Source: Syngnathus acus (taxonomy: Eukaryota; Chordata; Actinopteri; Syngnathiformes; Syngnathidae). Taken from it: 64,000 nucleotides of DNA. This document shows positions 1 to 13,478 of the stretch, piece after piece (the stretch's first letter is position 1; every line of letters starts with the position of its first letter). Below the pieces are notes generated by a model. That model saw only the letters and a list, made by a program, of their open reading frames with translations. It made no database searches and had not been told where the DNA came from. The stretch covers positions 2,587,501 through 2,651,500 of the forward strand of contig NC_051104.1 of NCBI RefSeq assembly GCF_901709675.1, given 5' to 3'. The position numbers and the translations under genes are program-made.

Positions 1-350
1 GTTCACGCCAGGAGACGCAACACATTCACTGACTGATCCGTTGATGCACGGAAAGGCAGTTCACCCATTAACTCGTTCGCGAACGGGAAAGTCAGGATTC
101 GTTCCCTCACTGATCCGTTCACGCGATGATCTGGAAATACAAATCACTGACTCGTTCACTCACAGATCCGTTCAGTTGATGAACGGGAAAAGCAATTCAC
201 GACTCGGTCGTGAACGGGAAGTTACGTCATTTTCTTCTTCGTTTTGATTTACGGCGTGGTGGCACCAGCTTTAATGCGCATTACCGGCACCTACTGGTTG
301 AAATATGAACTGAAAAAAGAACGAATCACTTTAGGAAGTGATCCGTTCAC
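1..350. repeat. Dispersed repeat with GATCCGTTCAC / GTGAACGGGAA motifs
   Basis: Short motifs of the kind GATCCGTTCA, TTCGTTCAC and GAACGGGAA recur several times in both orientations over about 350 bases, with a last GATCCGTTCAC near 341. The pattern looks like a fragment of a high-copy interspersed or satellite-like repeat. No coding capacity is visible. The element family is not recognised. Confidence 0.45.
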
Positions 351-1289
351 TAACCCTAACCCTTGTATTCATATTCGCCAATCAAAACAAAAAAATCAGA
401 CATTAGGTTAACTGCTTTATATGACAATATGTATATATATGGATTTTGATCACAATCACTTTCAATAGTTTATTCCTTACACTGTCTTTTTTAAAAAACT
501 GTCACTTTCATTTACAAAAAAAATACAATTTAAAGAATATTTTGTCTTTATTTTTATTCAATTATTCGACTCTCCATACATATATAGGAATAGAGCTTTA
601 CGTTTTTTGTTGTAATATAACTGATTTTAATATAGAAGCTGGTGTAACATTTAACAGATTTTTGTTGGTGGTGTGCCTCGAGATTTTTTCCAATGAAAAG
701 GTGTGCCGTGAATGAAAAAAGGTTGGGAAACACTGATTTAAAGAATAAAAAACTATAAAAACAAACAACAACAAACAACAAACAATTGCAGCCTGGGCAG
801 CCTGGAAGAGGGATCTTCCCATCTGTGGTCTCTTCTCAAGGTTTCTCATTTCCCCTAGTATGAGTTTTGAGTTTAAGATCAGGGGATGTATGAGAATAAT
901 TTATTCTGAATAATTGTCCATTTTTTCACATGTCGTCCTGAATGTTGGTAGGTACCTAAATGTTGTACAGCGGCCGAAATTCCTTGTTTGGCATGCTGAA
1001 ACTTGGCAAATAAAAGATTGATTGATTGATTGATTAATTGATTGATTGATGCGTGTGTTTGTGTGTGAGTGAGTGCGTGCGTGTGTGTGTGTGCGTGCGT
1101 GGGTGTGTTTGTGAGAGACGAGCTGACTGATACTACTATTGGCCGAACTTGAGTGACAAGGCGACTGATTGGTCGACCTTCCTGCCACTCTTATCTCAGT
1201 TCCTCCTACTAGGATCAAATCTTCGGAGCCTTTTCGGAACGCCGCCGTCAGTCTGTCATTGCCTGGGAGACGCCGGCTCGTACGCATAA
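351..1289. other. Upstream region of liph, AT-rich with simple repeats
   Basis: AT-rich sequence without a convincing exon. It holds a TTGA-type short tandem repeat followed by a GT/GTGC-rich tract at about 1015-1110. The last 150 bases before the liph start are probably promoter and 5' leader, but no clear core promoter was found. Confidence 0.4.
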
Positions 1290-4200
1290 ATGTTGCCCTG
1301 CGGACGACTTGCCGTGCTGGGACTTGCGCTGCTCTGCCAAGGTAGGTTCGGCCTAACATTTTTCTGTCTATTAGACGGCATTAAATGAAGGTATTTTGAG
1401 ACGTCTCGTTGGACATTTGCTAGACATTTACTTTTTATACGAATTTTAAACCTCATTACATAACCTCTATACTAAATATATTTGAATAAATGTAGCTATT
1501 AAAACTTATTGTAAACCTAGAACATTAAATTTGTTAAAATTTGTGCTTCTTGTTCTAGAATGTGAAACTTTACATCAAGTGTTTGGGGATTTTTTTAAAA
1601 TAGGTTTCAGTAACACTGTCATACTTATGTTAGCTGTGGATATAAAAACACCTCTTGATGTTAAAATTTACCAAAATTATAAAACTTCAATGTAAATAAA
1701 AAAAAATTTACCCAACCATTACAAACATGAATGTGCAAATAATGTTTTTAATCATGTCACATGTTTAAAGAATGTAAAATTTATAGATACAGTATTACAA
1801 AAATAAAATAAACAGGGTAGCTATTTTTAATAGAGAACACAACGACTAAATTGTATTACAAATATGTACATACTTTTTATGTAGGAAATATCAAATAAAC
1901 AAAACAACCTACTCAGCAAAACAAACAAAATAAACATCACTCTGTTGTGGGCCTTTGGATAGCCCCTTCGCCAGTGCAGGAGCCTGTTTTCTTTTTAAAG
2001 TCATGGGTGTCCATAAAAGCTCTTTCAAAACTTAATTGCTCTTTGAAAAGTTAATAATAGCCGTGAAAACTTACACGCTTGCGGCGGTTGTTTCGTGTCC
2101 CGTGTTATCAAAAACTAAAAAAAGTCTGCAGTTCTTCTTAAGCATGTTTCTGTTGCTGCTCCAGGCTTTGAGGAAGGCAGCAGCAGCAGTGACGACTCGT
2201 GTGACAACTTCACGGACCTCAACCTGTCCCATTGCTTCCTGGGCACCAGCCTGTACGTACGCCTGCTGCTATACACGCGCGCCAACCCGACGTGCGGCCG
2301 CGAGCTGCACCATCAGCGCTTCCCGTCCGAGCCGCTCTTCAACCTCACCCGGCCCACCGCCTTCATCATCCACGGCTACCGGCCCACCGGTGCGCCGCCC
2401 GTGTGGATCGACCACCTGGTGCGCCTGCTGGCTGAGCGGCGGGACCTCAATGTCATTGTGGTGGATTGGAACCGGGGGGCCGCCAACCTCAACTACCTCA
2501 CCGCCGTGGCCTACACCAGGGAGGCGGCTCACAACCTGACGGCATTCATCGGAAGCATGCAGGTATGAGGGGGGCCAAGATAAAGGTTCTGGGTTCCGAC
2601 GACGACAATCAAGTGTAATGGTGTCAAGGGTCACCTTCGTCAAGTCGGTGCTCTCAGAAGGATATTTTGTTCCTCAGGAGGAAGGAGCCTCGCTGGATTC
2701 GGTGCACCTCATTGGCGTCAGTCTGGGGGCGCACCTCGCCGGCTTTGTGGGTGCCAACCTGAAGGGAAAGATCGGGCGCATCACAGGTACAGTTATTCTT
2801 TGCCAGGTTTTTCAACATCCACAACATCTTGTGTGTGAAACTGACTGCACTCTATTTTGTGCTTCCAGGTTTGGACCCGGCTGGGCCTCTTTTCAACAGC
2901 GCCACGCCAGACGAGAGGCTGGACCCTTCCGACGCCATGTTTGTGGACGTCCTGCACACAGATATGGACTGTGAGCATCTGAACATTTTCATGCAATTAT
3001 TCAAAGGCTACAGCAACAACAATACTTTGCAAAAGAATCTATTCTCCTTTTTTTACTGTTAATAATCATCAGCTAGCCTTCATGCAGTTCACTGTTCTGC
3101 CACAAGAGGGCAGGTAGGACAAAGGTCTACTGGAAATATGTATTTAAAACCATAACAAAAAAACACAAAAACGTACAATGCTAAAATCATTTCACATACC
3201 ACACTATATTATCTAATTTAATATCATTTTGTAATAATATAATGTTAGGAGACAAAAAGGTTCAATGAATGCAACTAAGTAAACTCTGAATGTGAAATGA
3301 CGTAGTCTAATTTCTGGGCATTGCAGCGTTTGGCCTGCGGGGCGCTCACGGTCACGTTGACTTCTACGCCAACGGTGGGGCCGACCAGCCCGGTTGCCCC
3401 AAAACCATCTTTGCTGGTAAAGACGTTTTGGTGTTTGTGTTGCTGAGGTCAACATAACCACAAGACCCCCCTCCCCCGGCCAACAGGAAAGTCTTACTTT
3501 GTGTGCGACCACCAGCGTTCCATGTTCCTGTACCTGTGCGCCCTCAACGGCACGTGCAGCCTGACGGCGTACCCGTGCACCTCCTACGCCGACTTCCTGG
3601 ATGGACGCTGCCTGCAGTGTGAAGCCTTCAAGCCCGCTTCCTGCCCGCAGCTCGGTGAGACCCCTACACAAGTTCTAGAAGTTAGATTAAGTTACAAAAA
3701 AACTGTTCGGTTTTTCACGGCAAAGTAGAATTTGTTTTTTTTTCTTCCCCTGCCGAATGACGTTTATCCTCTCACGTCCAGGCTATGATGTCATCCAATG
3801 GCGGGAAAGTCTTCTGCGACTGGGACAGACCAAAGTGTACTTCAGCACCACCCCCTCGCACCCTTACATGAGTAAGTCTGCCTGCAAGGGAAAAAAACAA
3901 ACAAAAGAAAAATGAGTCTTCGGACCAGTTATGGAAGGATGCCACAAAATGGATGTTGTGTGTGTGTTTTGACAGAGATGAACTACAGAGTGGACATGGT
4001 GACGTGGAACCAGTACCTCCGCTGGGGGGTGGTCTACATCCGCCTGCATAGCGGCAGGAACGTCACAGAGGCCCGTGTGGACCAGTGAGTGGTCTCCTCC
4101 CAAAATACATGCCAATGCATTCTTTCCACCAACAATTTACTTCACTACTCGAGAGTCTTGTAATGTTAATTCAGCCAAACGTGGTTTTTGTGCAGCAAGC

Positions 4201-4527
4201 GTCTTCGCTTTGAGCAGTTCACTTCCACGCGTCTTCTGGCCCAGTTTGACGAAGACCTGCCGCACGTGCACAAGATCTCCCTGCGCATTAGCACGGGTAA
4301 CGTGATTGGGCCTCGCTACAAGATCAGACTGCTGCAAATACGACTGACGCCGCTGGAGCATCCACAAAGGTCAGAACCCCCCCCCCCGGCCCACGGATGT
4401 TACACCTGTGGCACCACTCATGCATTTCCTGTTCCTGCACAGGCCACTAATGTGCCGCTTTGACGTCATCATGGAGGAAAACACAGAGGTGGCGTTCCGG
4501 CCATCATCATGCAATTCTCGGCGCTGA
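1290..4527 (+). CDS. liph: Lipase member H-like phospholipase A1
   Basis: Secreted or membrane-associated lipase of the pancreatic lipase superfamily; LIPH cleaves phosphatidic acid to 2-acyl lysophosphatidic acid. Ten exons: 1290-1341, 2165-2562, 2678-2786, 2869-2970, 3327-3416, 3487-3654, 3782-3871, 3976-4084, 4196-4369 and 4443-4527. All have GT-AG borders and compatible phases, giving 458 aa, close to the family length (about 450). Exon 1 encodes a start and a hydrophobic signal peptide ([17 protein letters not shown]). The nucleophile motif is [11 protein letters not shown], the Asp is in LDPAGP and the His is in CDHQRS, all as expected for LIPH/LIPI. Cysteine-rich lid and lipase C-terminal (PLAT-like) regions follow, ending [14 protein letters not shown] is the alternative, since the two are close paralogues. 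It runs convergently with bclaf3. Confidence 0.88.
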
Positions 4528-5253
4528 TTTATCGTGCTCGGCGGGGATGATGACAACCTATGGGCGGAGCTACAATCCAGACGGACAAAGCGATCACTTA
4601 TCACGTGGACCAGAATGAACTTTGTAATAATCGTCACGGAGATGGCCAAGAAAGACAAGCAGAAGAAATAGAAGTGAGGTTAACTGTTAGCTTACCTGGA
4701 AAGTAAGCCGCAGCGGTCGTCACATGACGCCTTTGAGACACGTTATGCAAACAATCGACACAAGCTGTTGCTGGTTAGTCGTGCGTCATGGGAATGAAAA
4801 GGCAGTGTTAATTAAAGTGACAGGAAGAGAGAAAAATGCGATATAAGCTTAAGGTCATTTACGTACCTGTGCCCGGCGAGCTACCGGATCGGCTCCCTCA
4901 GTTATTATGTCTCACGATGCGATCGCCGATTTGGAGGGGATCTCCAAAAATTGTGAGGCGGGTTTCATGGGGAGATAACATGAGACATGACTCGACATCA
5001 TGTTTGGACCCAGACGATAATCTGGCCCTTGATGGGATTGAGGTCAAATTAGACCTGCTTATCATCATGTCTGTTTATTTCTTGTGCTCTCCATGTCTTG
5101 TGCTCAAACTTGTTTGATGGTTTTACCGTGTGCCTTTTATCACCTTTTCTGTTTCATATTTACGTTTAAAAACAACACGCAAAAGATGTTGGTGAAGTTT
5201 GATTTTTTTTATTTTGCTTCAACATAACATGTCACAACAGATTGAAATAAATC

Positions 5254-5436
5254 ATTTTACTGGTTCTTTTATCACAAACAAATTATTTAGGTTTCATTAC
5301 CTGACAAGTTTCGGCTATCACTTCCACCTTCATCAGAGGATGATCATTCACTCTGATGAAGGCGGAAGTTATAGCCGAAACATGTCAGGTTATGAAACCT
5401 AAATAATTTGTTTGTAATAAAAGAGCCTAGTAAAAT
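5254..5436. repeat. Foldback (inverted-repeat) element, arms about 85 bp
   Basis: The left arm (about 5254-5338) and right arm (about 5351-5436) are near-perfect reverse complements around a spacer of about a dozen bases. Shared blocks include CAAATTATTTAGGTTTCAT, GTTTCGGCTAT and CTTCATCAGAG. Only a few mismatches and small indels are seen. Structurally it is a MITE-like or foldback element; no transposase is present. Confidence 0.75.
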
Positions 5437-5645
5437 AATTGACAACTGAAAACAAGATGAACATAGTACAACTAGATTGAAATAAAGTTGATCGGCTCAC
5501 ATATGGAATCAAAGGTTGGAGAATTTCATCCTTGGACCGATTGCCGTCTTGAGGTCCAACAACTTGTACGTGCTGTACTCACTCCAACACAAATCACGGT
5601 GAGAGCAGCGGGCGGCATCACCAGCTGAGCCCTGCGGGGGGGCGC

Positions 5646-5689
5646 ACCACACACACACACACACGCACACACACACACACACACACATG
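5646..5689. repeat. (CA)n microsatellite
   Basis: About 44 bases of CA dinucleotide repeat with a single interruption (CACGCAC). Confidence 0.9.
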
Positions 5690-6033
5690 GAGGGAAGGAA
5701 GAAGAAAATTGAGGTTAAGTCAAGAGGCTACAGCTCTAATGCGGATCACGACAGCGGCGTAGGATTTTTAGCCGCGCGGGCGTGGTCGAGCGGGAAGAAG
5801 AAACGGGATTGGACGAGCTGGACGCTGCGGTCGGCGAGCGATGCGGTTGTTACGCAAGCCGTCTAAAAAAGACACGCTGAGCTGCAGGAGGGAACATCTC
5901 AAACATACTATTATGCAATTTGGCCACGACTGAAAGACATCCCAGTGGCAGCCGGCGCCTTGATGAGGGTGGTGACCTTTTTTTTTTTTCCCTCCTCGCA
6001 CTTTACGTACACAAAAAAAAAAACTTACCCTCC

Positions 6034-9000
6034 TCATTGTCGTGGCAGTTCTGCATCCTGACGGGCTGTTGGTTTTTTAACCTGGACATCGGGCCGGTGT
6101 TGGTCCTGTACGGGCCTCCTCGTCTGGGGCCCTGCACGAACACGCACCGGCTTAAATGCGGCCCCCGCCGGCTGGATCACGCGCACTTGCGAACTCACCG
6201 TGTTGCCGTCCCTCCTGTAGTCCCGCTCGTCTTCAAGCATCACATTGGGGGCGCCACAGCGGACTTTGACAGGGGAGGGCGGGCCACTTCCCGGGATGGT
6301 GACGGTGACGCCCTCCAGACGCTTCTGACGCCGCCTCTCAAGGTCGTGTCTCAGGTCGCCAGGGCCGTGCGGCGTCTGGAAACAACACAAAATGGCGACG
6401 GAGTGTCAAGGCCAAGCTTGCTGGCGTCCCCATGGAAAGTCGACTTCACCTGCGCGCCGCTCAAAGCGGGAAAGAGCGGCTGGATGTTGCCGGGCGATGG
6501 AGCCGTGTTCATGCTGAGGATGACAAAGACGAAGGTCACGAGGAGGCGCATTGACACACGAATGTCACGTGACCTGTAGTACGACTTTGATCGGACAGAT
6601 TGCGGCATCACGGAGACGTACTGCTTCGATGAGAACCTCTGGTTCAGCGTCAACCCTGTCGCCGTCTCATCTCGGCGGTGTTGCGGTGCAGAGAAACGTT
6701 TGTTCAACGTGATGCCGTTGCCTTTGAAGTATAACTCTGCGACACGCACGCAAACCGTCAAGACGTGGCCAGTGACCTCTGGGACGCTGCCGGGTGATTC
6801 TGACCTTTGACATTGTGCACCAGCGTGATGATTTCCTGCGCAAAGGCTCCTCCGCGCGCGCCGTCGCTCTCTGGCACGGCCCCCGGCGCCTCCGGGGGGA
6901 AATCCGGACGCCGCCGACCCACATTAACCAGGTCCATCGAGAGCTGGCGCTCTGCAGAGTAACACGGCGAGCTGCCGGGAAGATGAAGAAGACAGCGATT
7001 CATCATTTCGGTCTTTGCTCCATGGATCCTAAAACTCTTGTTTTTGTACTTAGGATTTTGGCCAGATGCCACAAGATGGCGGCAAAACACCCACTCCTGA
7101 GATTGTCACACAGCATCGCCATGTTCTTTCTCAAACCTAATCACCTGTAGATCGTTAATTTCAAAAGAGAATATTGTAACAGGGGCCAGCCGGCAGTTCT
7201 GAGGTTGAAGGTTTGGATCTGGTCTCTGACTTCCCCGTGCGGCATGTACAAGCTGTCGCATTGCTTCCGTGGGTTTTCTTCAGCTTCCGCCAATATTCCA
7301 AAGGTTCGTGTGCGTGACAACTAACTTGGCTTTGTGTGCCAACGAGGTCTGAGGTGTACGCCGCCTTTCAATCACGTCGGCAGGGAGAAGCTTCAGTTCG
7401 CCTGTCGCCCAGGAATGGGGCAGATATGCTAGCAGAGAGTGAAGAGAAGTTCAAGTGTTGCACAATCGCATCTTTGGGGGAGGGGCACTTGTGGATTTGG
7501 ACTATTTGCTTCTGGGCATGATCTCTAGAAGCTGGGTGGACTGCATTTTCAAAGTCCACCACTGAACGATCCAAAGTTCAAATGTGGTCACACCAAAGAA
7601 GAAACGTGACTTACCTGCGCATGTTCCTGACCTGTCTTTTAATTTGGGCCTGCTACGCTATGCACAACTGAGCTCAGGTGACGCTGGTGAGACAGACGGC
7701 ATGCCACGCAATGATGGCGTCCCGCGCAACATGGCGTGTCCACAGGAAGTGGCGATACAGGCCGGCTCGCAGTTTTCGCAAGGCGGCGGGCAACGCAGCC
7801 TGAGCTGAAAACACGTCTTCAAGTGAGTGGTGTCACGTCCTCCTGCCGTTTGAGACTTCATACAGACCTCACATCACAGCTTGGCCACTCTATGTGGTGA
7901 TGTCACTTCCTCCCGTTTGCTCTCCCACCTTCTGAGGGTTTCACTGACTGACAAACCAAGCATACAGATTATCTTCATTATTCCCTAAGGTGGTTTTGTA
8001 TGGAGTGTGATGTCACTTCCTTCTCTTGTCCCGCCTTTGGAGGCTGGCTTCATCTGACTGACTTGTTACTTGCAGCTTTTGTCCTCCTGAAGCTTGTCAC
8101 CTGATCTAAAATGCCATCCATCTTCGGGTTTTATGGTAACGTCGGTTCTCCCCGTTGTCCCGACGAGCCTCTGATGGACAGTATAAGCTCACATCACATC
8201 TTCACTCATTAAGTAACAATCTACTGTTTGACAGCAGAACCGGGGCGTCTTCCTTTTGTCCTTCCTCCCGACGGTTCCGTCTGACAATGTCGGACACTCT
8301 CAACTTTGACAACTCTTTTCGAGGTACACGTCTGCCGTTGAAAGAGGACAGCTCGTCACGCTGAAGGACGGATGCACGTGATGATCGCGGCAGCTCCTTT
8401 GTGTCAAGATGGCCTTCTCAGCATCCCGTCCGATGTTGTTTACATACAAGAATGTCCATCCATTGCTGTGTAAATGCAGCTGAAGATTCATTTGTTCATT
8501 AGCATCCACGTGAAACGGTTTGGATGGAGGTCCACGATTGTTTTAGTGCTCCTTTCAGCAAAGGTTCCTCGGCGTCAACGGGTCGGCTTGTGTGAACCGC
8601 GCTCCTTCGGCTCCTTGACGTGAACATCGTGTACACCTGCATCCATGTTGAGAACATCAGCTTTATTTTACTTTTTCATCTGGAAGGACTTCCATGAGCA
8701 ATTGTTGCTGGACCTAAAGAATCCTGAAAATGGTCCTTACCATCGTGTGAAGGGAAGAAGAAGACTGTCGCTCAATGTTCACCCGTTTAGATGTTAGCAA
8801 CATCCATGTTTGGATGAAAGGACGTCCAAGTACTTCTTGAAATGAGGACGACTTGAAGGATGGTCCTTTGTCTCCGTGTCGTGTTAAGATGGCTGAACAT
8901 CGGCGCCCATGTGAGCATTCCTTCAAATAATCAAGAAAGGTTTGCCTCCGCTCTTCAAGGCCGCTCCTCCGTCATTGGCCACATGTCACCGTCACATGAT

Positions 9001-11365
9001 CGTGTTTCTCAACTTCCTCTTTGAAGGCATCCAATTCTTGCTATTTGTGTGCAAAAGGCTTTCTGGTCTCTGCCGTTTTCAAAAGATGCTTTCAAGAAGT
9101 CATCCTGATAATTCAACTCCATTCCGGGAAGGAAGGTTCCACGTTTTAGTAAATTAGCGAGCCAACATCTGAATAGCAGGTCCACCAACTAAGGTATGGG
9201 AATGTACCTTCCTCCAGGAAGTTGGTTAACTTCTTCTCTTCCCCATCATATTCACCTTGCACTTGATTCCTGGTGTCCCATAAATACTTCCTTCTCAAAT
9301 GGTCCTCCAGAGGCTTCCTGGATCAGCGTGTCGTCATTTCGTGGCTGTTCCGAGGCAAACGCGTTTGCTGATGCAGCAGAGAGGTGCAGTGGTGGCTCAC
9401 ATCCATCGCAATCCATCTTGTCTAAAAAACTTTTGTTGGCAACTTGAAGCAAAAGCATTCCACGCAATTCCAACTCTTCCTGTGACGTCGTGAAGAAGCT
9501 TGAGTGAAGATGTGATGACGTCAGAGCATGGGATGAGGTGCTCGTTACGTTCCAATTCCAAAAACATCAGAACAGGCCACGTGAGGTTTGCGTTTTAATT
9601 GCATTTCTTTTGTTTGCTCCCGAAGAATATCAAAGACCTATTGAGATGTTTCTGATCCAATTTCATTCAATCTTCTATCACATGACGCACATTCTTGCTG
9701 TCCAAGTCGCTCATCTAGCCAGTAAAAACTTGCCCTCGGTGCTATTCTATCCTCTCGGTAAAACAAGATGTCAACTTTGACCTTGATGGACGAATACTAT
9801 ACCTGGTGTGCAGGATGGGCCGGCTCATGTCCACTTTGATGGTGAGAGTTTCCTCCGTTACCACAGTCACGTTTTTGGACTCTAATTCTTTCCACAGGTG
9901 CGGTCTGGGCTGGTTCACGTCTGGGCCGCTCCCGTGCAAGCCCCGCTCCAGACTAGCAGGCTGGACCTGCTTCGGGCGTCTGTCGTCTTGCGTCCAGCTG
10001 GGTTCTTCCTCTTCTGCATTGGGGTAACTCGTTTGGGATCTGTATCCCGCTCTGGGCACCTCACGAGGAATGTTTTGGTAGCTCCGAGAGCACTGCAGAA
10101 AGTTTGTCCGGTTCCCCATGTGACTGACCCTACCTCTGGCGAGGTGAGGACCGCCTCTCCCTCTATGGTTTGTGGGCGTGCCTTGTCTGTCATATCTCGC
10201 AAAGTTTGCCCGTTCTTGCGGCGGCAAGCTCCTCTTGCTCTCCGAGCCATCCCCCCATTTATCAGGAAAGTGGTGTTTTCTGGAATTTTCTCGGCCGTCC
10301 GGCCCGCTATTTGAATTCCGGAATTGTTCTTGTGAGGAGCTCGCTGCATCGGGATGTTGGTGGCTCAAGTGAAAATCACGCTGTCCACCGTTTTGCGCTT
10401 TGCGGGTGCCTTGGAATCCGTGTTCAGTGAAGTGAGGAGTTCCCGAGTCGGGAGTCTCCCTGTGGAAGGCTCTGTCAACCGTGGCGGCTGAATAGCACCG
10501 ATCCCCAATATCCTCGTTGTCCCGTTTGAACCTGTGACAGCGAGAGGACACGTCATCATCAGCAAGAATAAGCAAGCAGAAGGAAAGACAAAAATATCCA
10601 AACGTCTGTCGCTCACGAGGAACTGGATTTTGTTGTGACTTTACCCGCTGTGATGTTGGCCGTCCATTTCTCTTCTCGGCCGCTTTAAGGGGGGCTGAAC
10701 ATCCTCTCTTTGCCGACTTCTATTCAGACCTTCAACATTCCCTTCTCTTCGGCTTCCTCTTTGCTCCTCGGATCTAACCCTGGGGCTGGCGTCTCGCAAC
10801 TGCCCCTGGCCCCGCCACTCGTCCCGCCTCCAAGCTGGGGCTTCCTGCGAGTGTTCCGAGTGACTGCGAGGCAGCAGCGGCAACGGTTCCCTACGGAACC
10901 TCGGCGGCGAACACTGTGACCTTGCTCTGCTGTTAACATTCTGAAAGTCTTCTCTGAAGCCTCTTCTTTGTCTGTCTGCATTGAATCCGCCATCCCGCTG
11001 GGGGGAGCTTCGTGGGACATGGTGGTCTTTGAAATCACGTCGAGGTGACGGCTTCCGCGGAAAATTGCCCTCCTGATTTCGCTGACGCCAAAAGTGATCC
11101 TGCGGAGAAGGAGAGGATCTCCTATGGGCTTCTGGGAACATGTCCTCACCAAACCTGCGTTCTTCATTTCTGGCAATGGGCTTCCAGTCCAATGGTCTTC
11201 CATAGTGTCCCGCTGAAGCTCTGTTTGGTCCGTGTTCGTCCCATGGGACCCGCCTAGACAGCACAGCAGTCACAATAAGTACAATGAATGTTTTTGATCA
11301 ACAGGACTTGTCGGCTATCATTGCATGCACCTGCTTTGTTGTGACGGCGACATCTGTCGGGACAT
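6034..11365 (-). CDS. bclaf3: BCLAF1/THRAP3 family member 3
   Basis: Nuclear Arg/Ser-rich protein of the BCLAF1/THRAP3 family; paralogues act in mRNA processing, while the role of BCLAF3 is poorly known. Coding exons on the minus strand: 11365-11331, 11253-10645, 10531-9803, 6971-6805, 6736-6450 and 6375-6034. A non-coding first exon probably ends at 11771. Phases join and give 722 aa (human about 711). Family landmarks are LTIKVDMSRP at the end of exon 3, MDLVNVG and FAQEIITLVHNVK in exon 4, GITLNKRFS in exon 5 and DLRHDLERRRQKR in exon 6. Residues between these are mostly low-complexity R/S/P/Q. Exon 5 contains a hydrophobic stretch that is better explained as a 60-nt intron (6573-6514, see findings). 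The extreme C-terminus is divergent. bclaf3 next to map7d2 matches human Xp22. Confidence 0.85.
6972..9802 (-). other. Large intron of bclaf3
   Basis: 2.8-kb intron between exons ending ...SRPILHT and starting SPCYSAERQ. No conserved exon is seen. Two degenerate copies of a segment containing GTGATGTCACTTCCT lie near 7898 and 8008, about 110 bases apart. Most open frames here look fortuitous. Confidence 0.5.
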
Positions 11366-13478
11366 TCCGGCGGCCTTTAAAGAGCAACAAAAAGTTATAA
11401 CAAAGTCAACATAGGAGGTTTTGCGCATTTTTCATTTCTGACAGAAATGTCACAGCTTGACTGAAGGTGCTAGTGTTAAAAGTTAATAGAAACAGCATCT
11501 GTCATTTGGAATAACTGTTTCACTAATGTTGCACGCGGTGAATAGTGTGCGCTGCTTGGAGCGAGGCTATCTCCAGTTAGCATCCAAGCTAATGATAACG
11601 CTCCCCTAAAACTTCCGTCTTTCTTTCACACACTTTCGAAAATGCCACAAGACCTGTCCCATGGAAGATATTCAGATATTTTCCAACCCCCAGGAATTAA
11701 ATGCTAAGCGGTGACAGCAACACATAAATGAACAAGTAAGCTAATGCTAACTAGCATTTGACGTACTTACCTGCGACTCCCGAGACGTCCTGCGTTTGAT
11801 GCCGCAGCGGCAACCCCAGCGCGTTTTAAGATAACGATTTGTACACACGAATGACAATACAACACTCGATTATTTGAGTTGACAGCCCTATTTATTGACA
11901 CAAGTAAACGCCAAAATTGCTTTAAAGCTGCTATCCTACCCGAATTGACGGAAAATGGCCGAACTCACGAACGTGTTTATCATGTGTTTCCGCTTTTTCT
12001 CTTGTTTACAAGTAGTTGTCAAACGGCGCGTAAGCGCACTAGCGCCACCAACTGGTATGGAGTGTCAGCCAACATTGTCAGCCTCAAGTGTGAATGCTTT
12101 TAAATCCAGGTTAAAAACTATGCCAAAGCATAGAGTTCTATCAAAGCATTTTTTTTCTTGCACTGTAAATTTTTCCATTCATTTTATTTTTTAACTTTGA
12201 ATTTAAACGTGGTTTACTCTTTTGTTAATGTTATACAGTATATTGAAATAATTATCTTTGTTTCCATGTCCTCACAATTCATGTAAAGTGTGTTTGTTTT
12301 GTGAGTTTGTTTTGTTGAATTATTCTGTTGTATGATTGCCAACAGAAAGACACACTTGATAGCTTGATGAAGTTTATTGATGCTATTTTGCAGTAATCCA
12401 TGCATCGCGTGTACAATTCTATATTCGACCAGGCTGCGGCGTACGAGTAGTAGAGGAGACACTTTATGTTGGCCTCGCAGCCACAATGAGCGCAAAGCTA
12501 AAGAATGTAGAACCATGTTTGCCCGCTCCTCACTCACTCCTACTTTGAGGGGTGCTCGAGGTTGAAGGCCTCAGAGGTGACCAGTGTCCACGAATGAGGT
12601 ATATTTGGGGGGGGGGGGTTAGCGCAAAGTCGAGTAATAATAGTGCATACTACACAGTGCAGCGAGTGTGGTTAATCAGTGCCTTACAACTACACAGGCA
12701 CACTACTCGCAAAAAAATGGTTTCAAACTTTTTTGCGGCTAGTGTGCCTCTCAAAAGTGACATTTTGAGTGACTCTGGTCCGCAAAGCTACAGGCTCCAG
12801 CTCAACAGTATGGAGAAAGCAAGCAACGAGTGCGTGCGCTAATATCTCCACTGGCTACGTTTTCTCTCCTGTCTACGCTATTTACACAAATGCGCCAGCT
12901 GGAAGGCGATTCAAGTGGGCGCCAGTAAAGATGGCGTTGTTCTTTTCAAAGATCAAACATCACAGAGATAACAAGAAATTAAATACGTTAGTATACAACT
13001 TGTCTCTGGATTTAGGACTGTCTAACTGCCTTTCCCACCCACCCCATCCCCTAAATTCTGACTTGCCTTCACCTTGTTTTCTGCCACCCGGCACTGCTGG
13101 CGGCATCCCGCCGCCCGTCGTTAAGAAACGTTACAAATTGTCAAATTGCGATGTGTCGTCATTCAATCGCTAAATCAACCAGTTAAGTTTGGAGTTGGTG
13201 AAAAAGCTTTGTGGAGTTGATGCGTGGTCACGTTGGGATGTTTTGGGGTGGCCGTCTGGTTGTACAAGGATGAGCGGTGGCTGTTCCTGCAGGAAAAATG
13301 ATGATCGCTGCTGCAGCTGCAGTCGGTTGAAGAACCGAGGATGCAAATCTCCTAAAATGAAAGACGTTCCACGGCGTCTGTAAAACTGAAAATAAAGTCC
13401 CTACATTGTGTGAACACTGAACACTCACAAAGCTTAAAAAAAACTTTCAGCCGTCGTACCTAGTCTTCGTGCAGCCGC
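11366..13478. other. bclaf3 5' region and spacer to map7d2
   Basis: Contains a probable non-coding bclaf3 first exon ending at 11771 (minus-strand donor CGCAG/GTAAGT), a long spacer and the map7d2 3' trailer. A run of 13 G lies near 12607-12619. No other coding exon is supported. Confidence 0.45.

Larger units (their letters stand above)
4528..6033. other. Intergenic region between convergent liph and bclaf3
   Basis: Holds the 3' trailers of liph (+) and bclaf3 (-), one foldback element (5254-5436) and a CA microsatellite (5646-5689). A strong minus-strand splice donor (GGGTAAGT, about 6022-6029) lies just past the bclaf3 stop, so a further 3' exon is possible. No other gene is visible. Confidence 0.5.

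Noticed and set aside
5920-6579. A 219-codon plus-strand frame
   Set aside because: It lies antisense to bclaf3 exons that carry family motifs such as DLRHDLERRRQKR.
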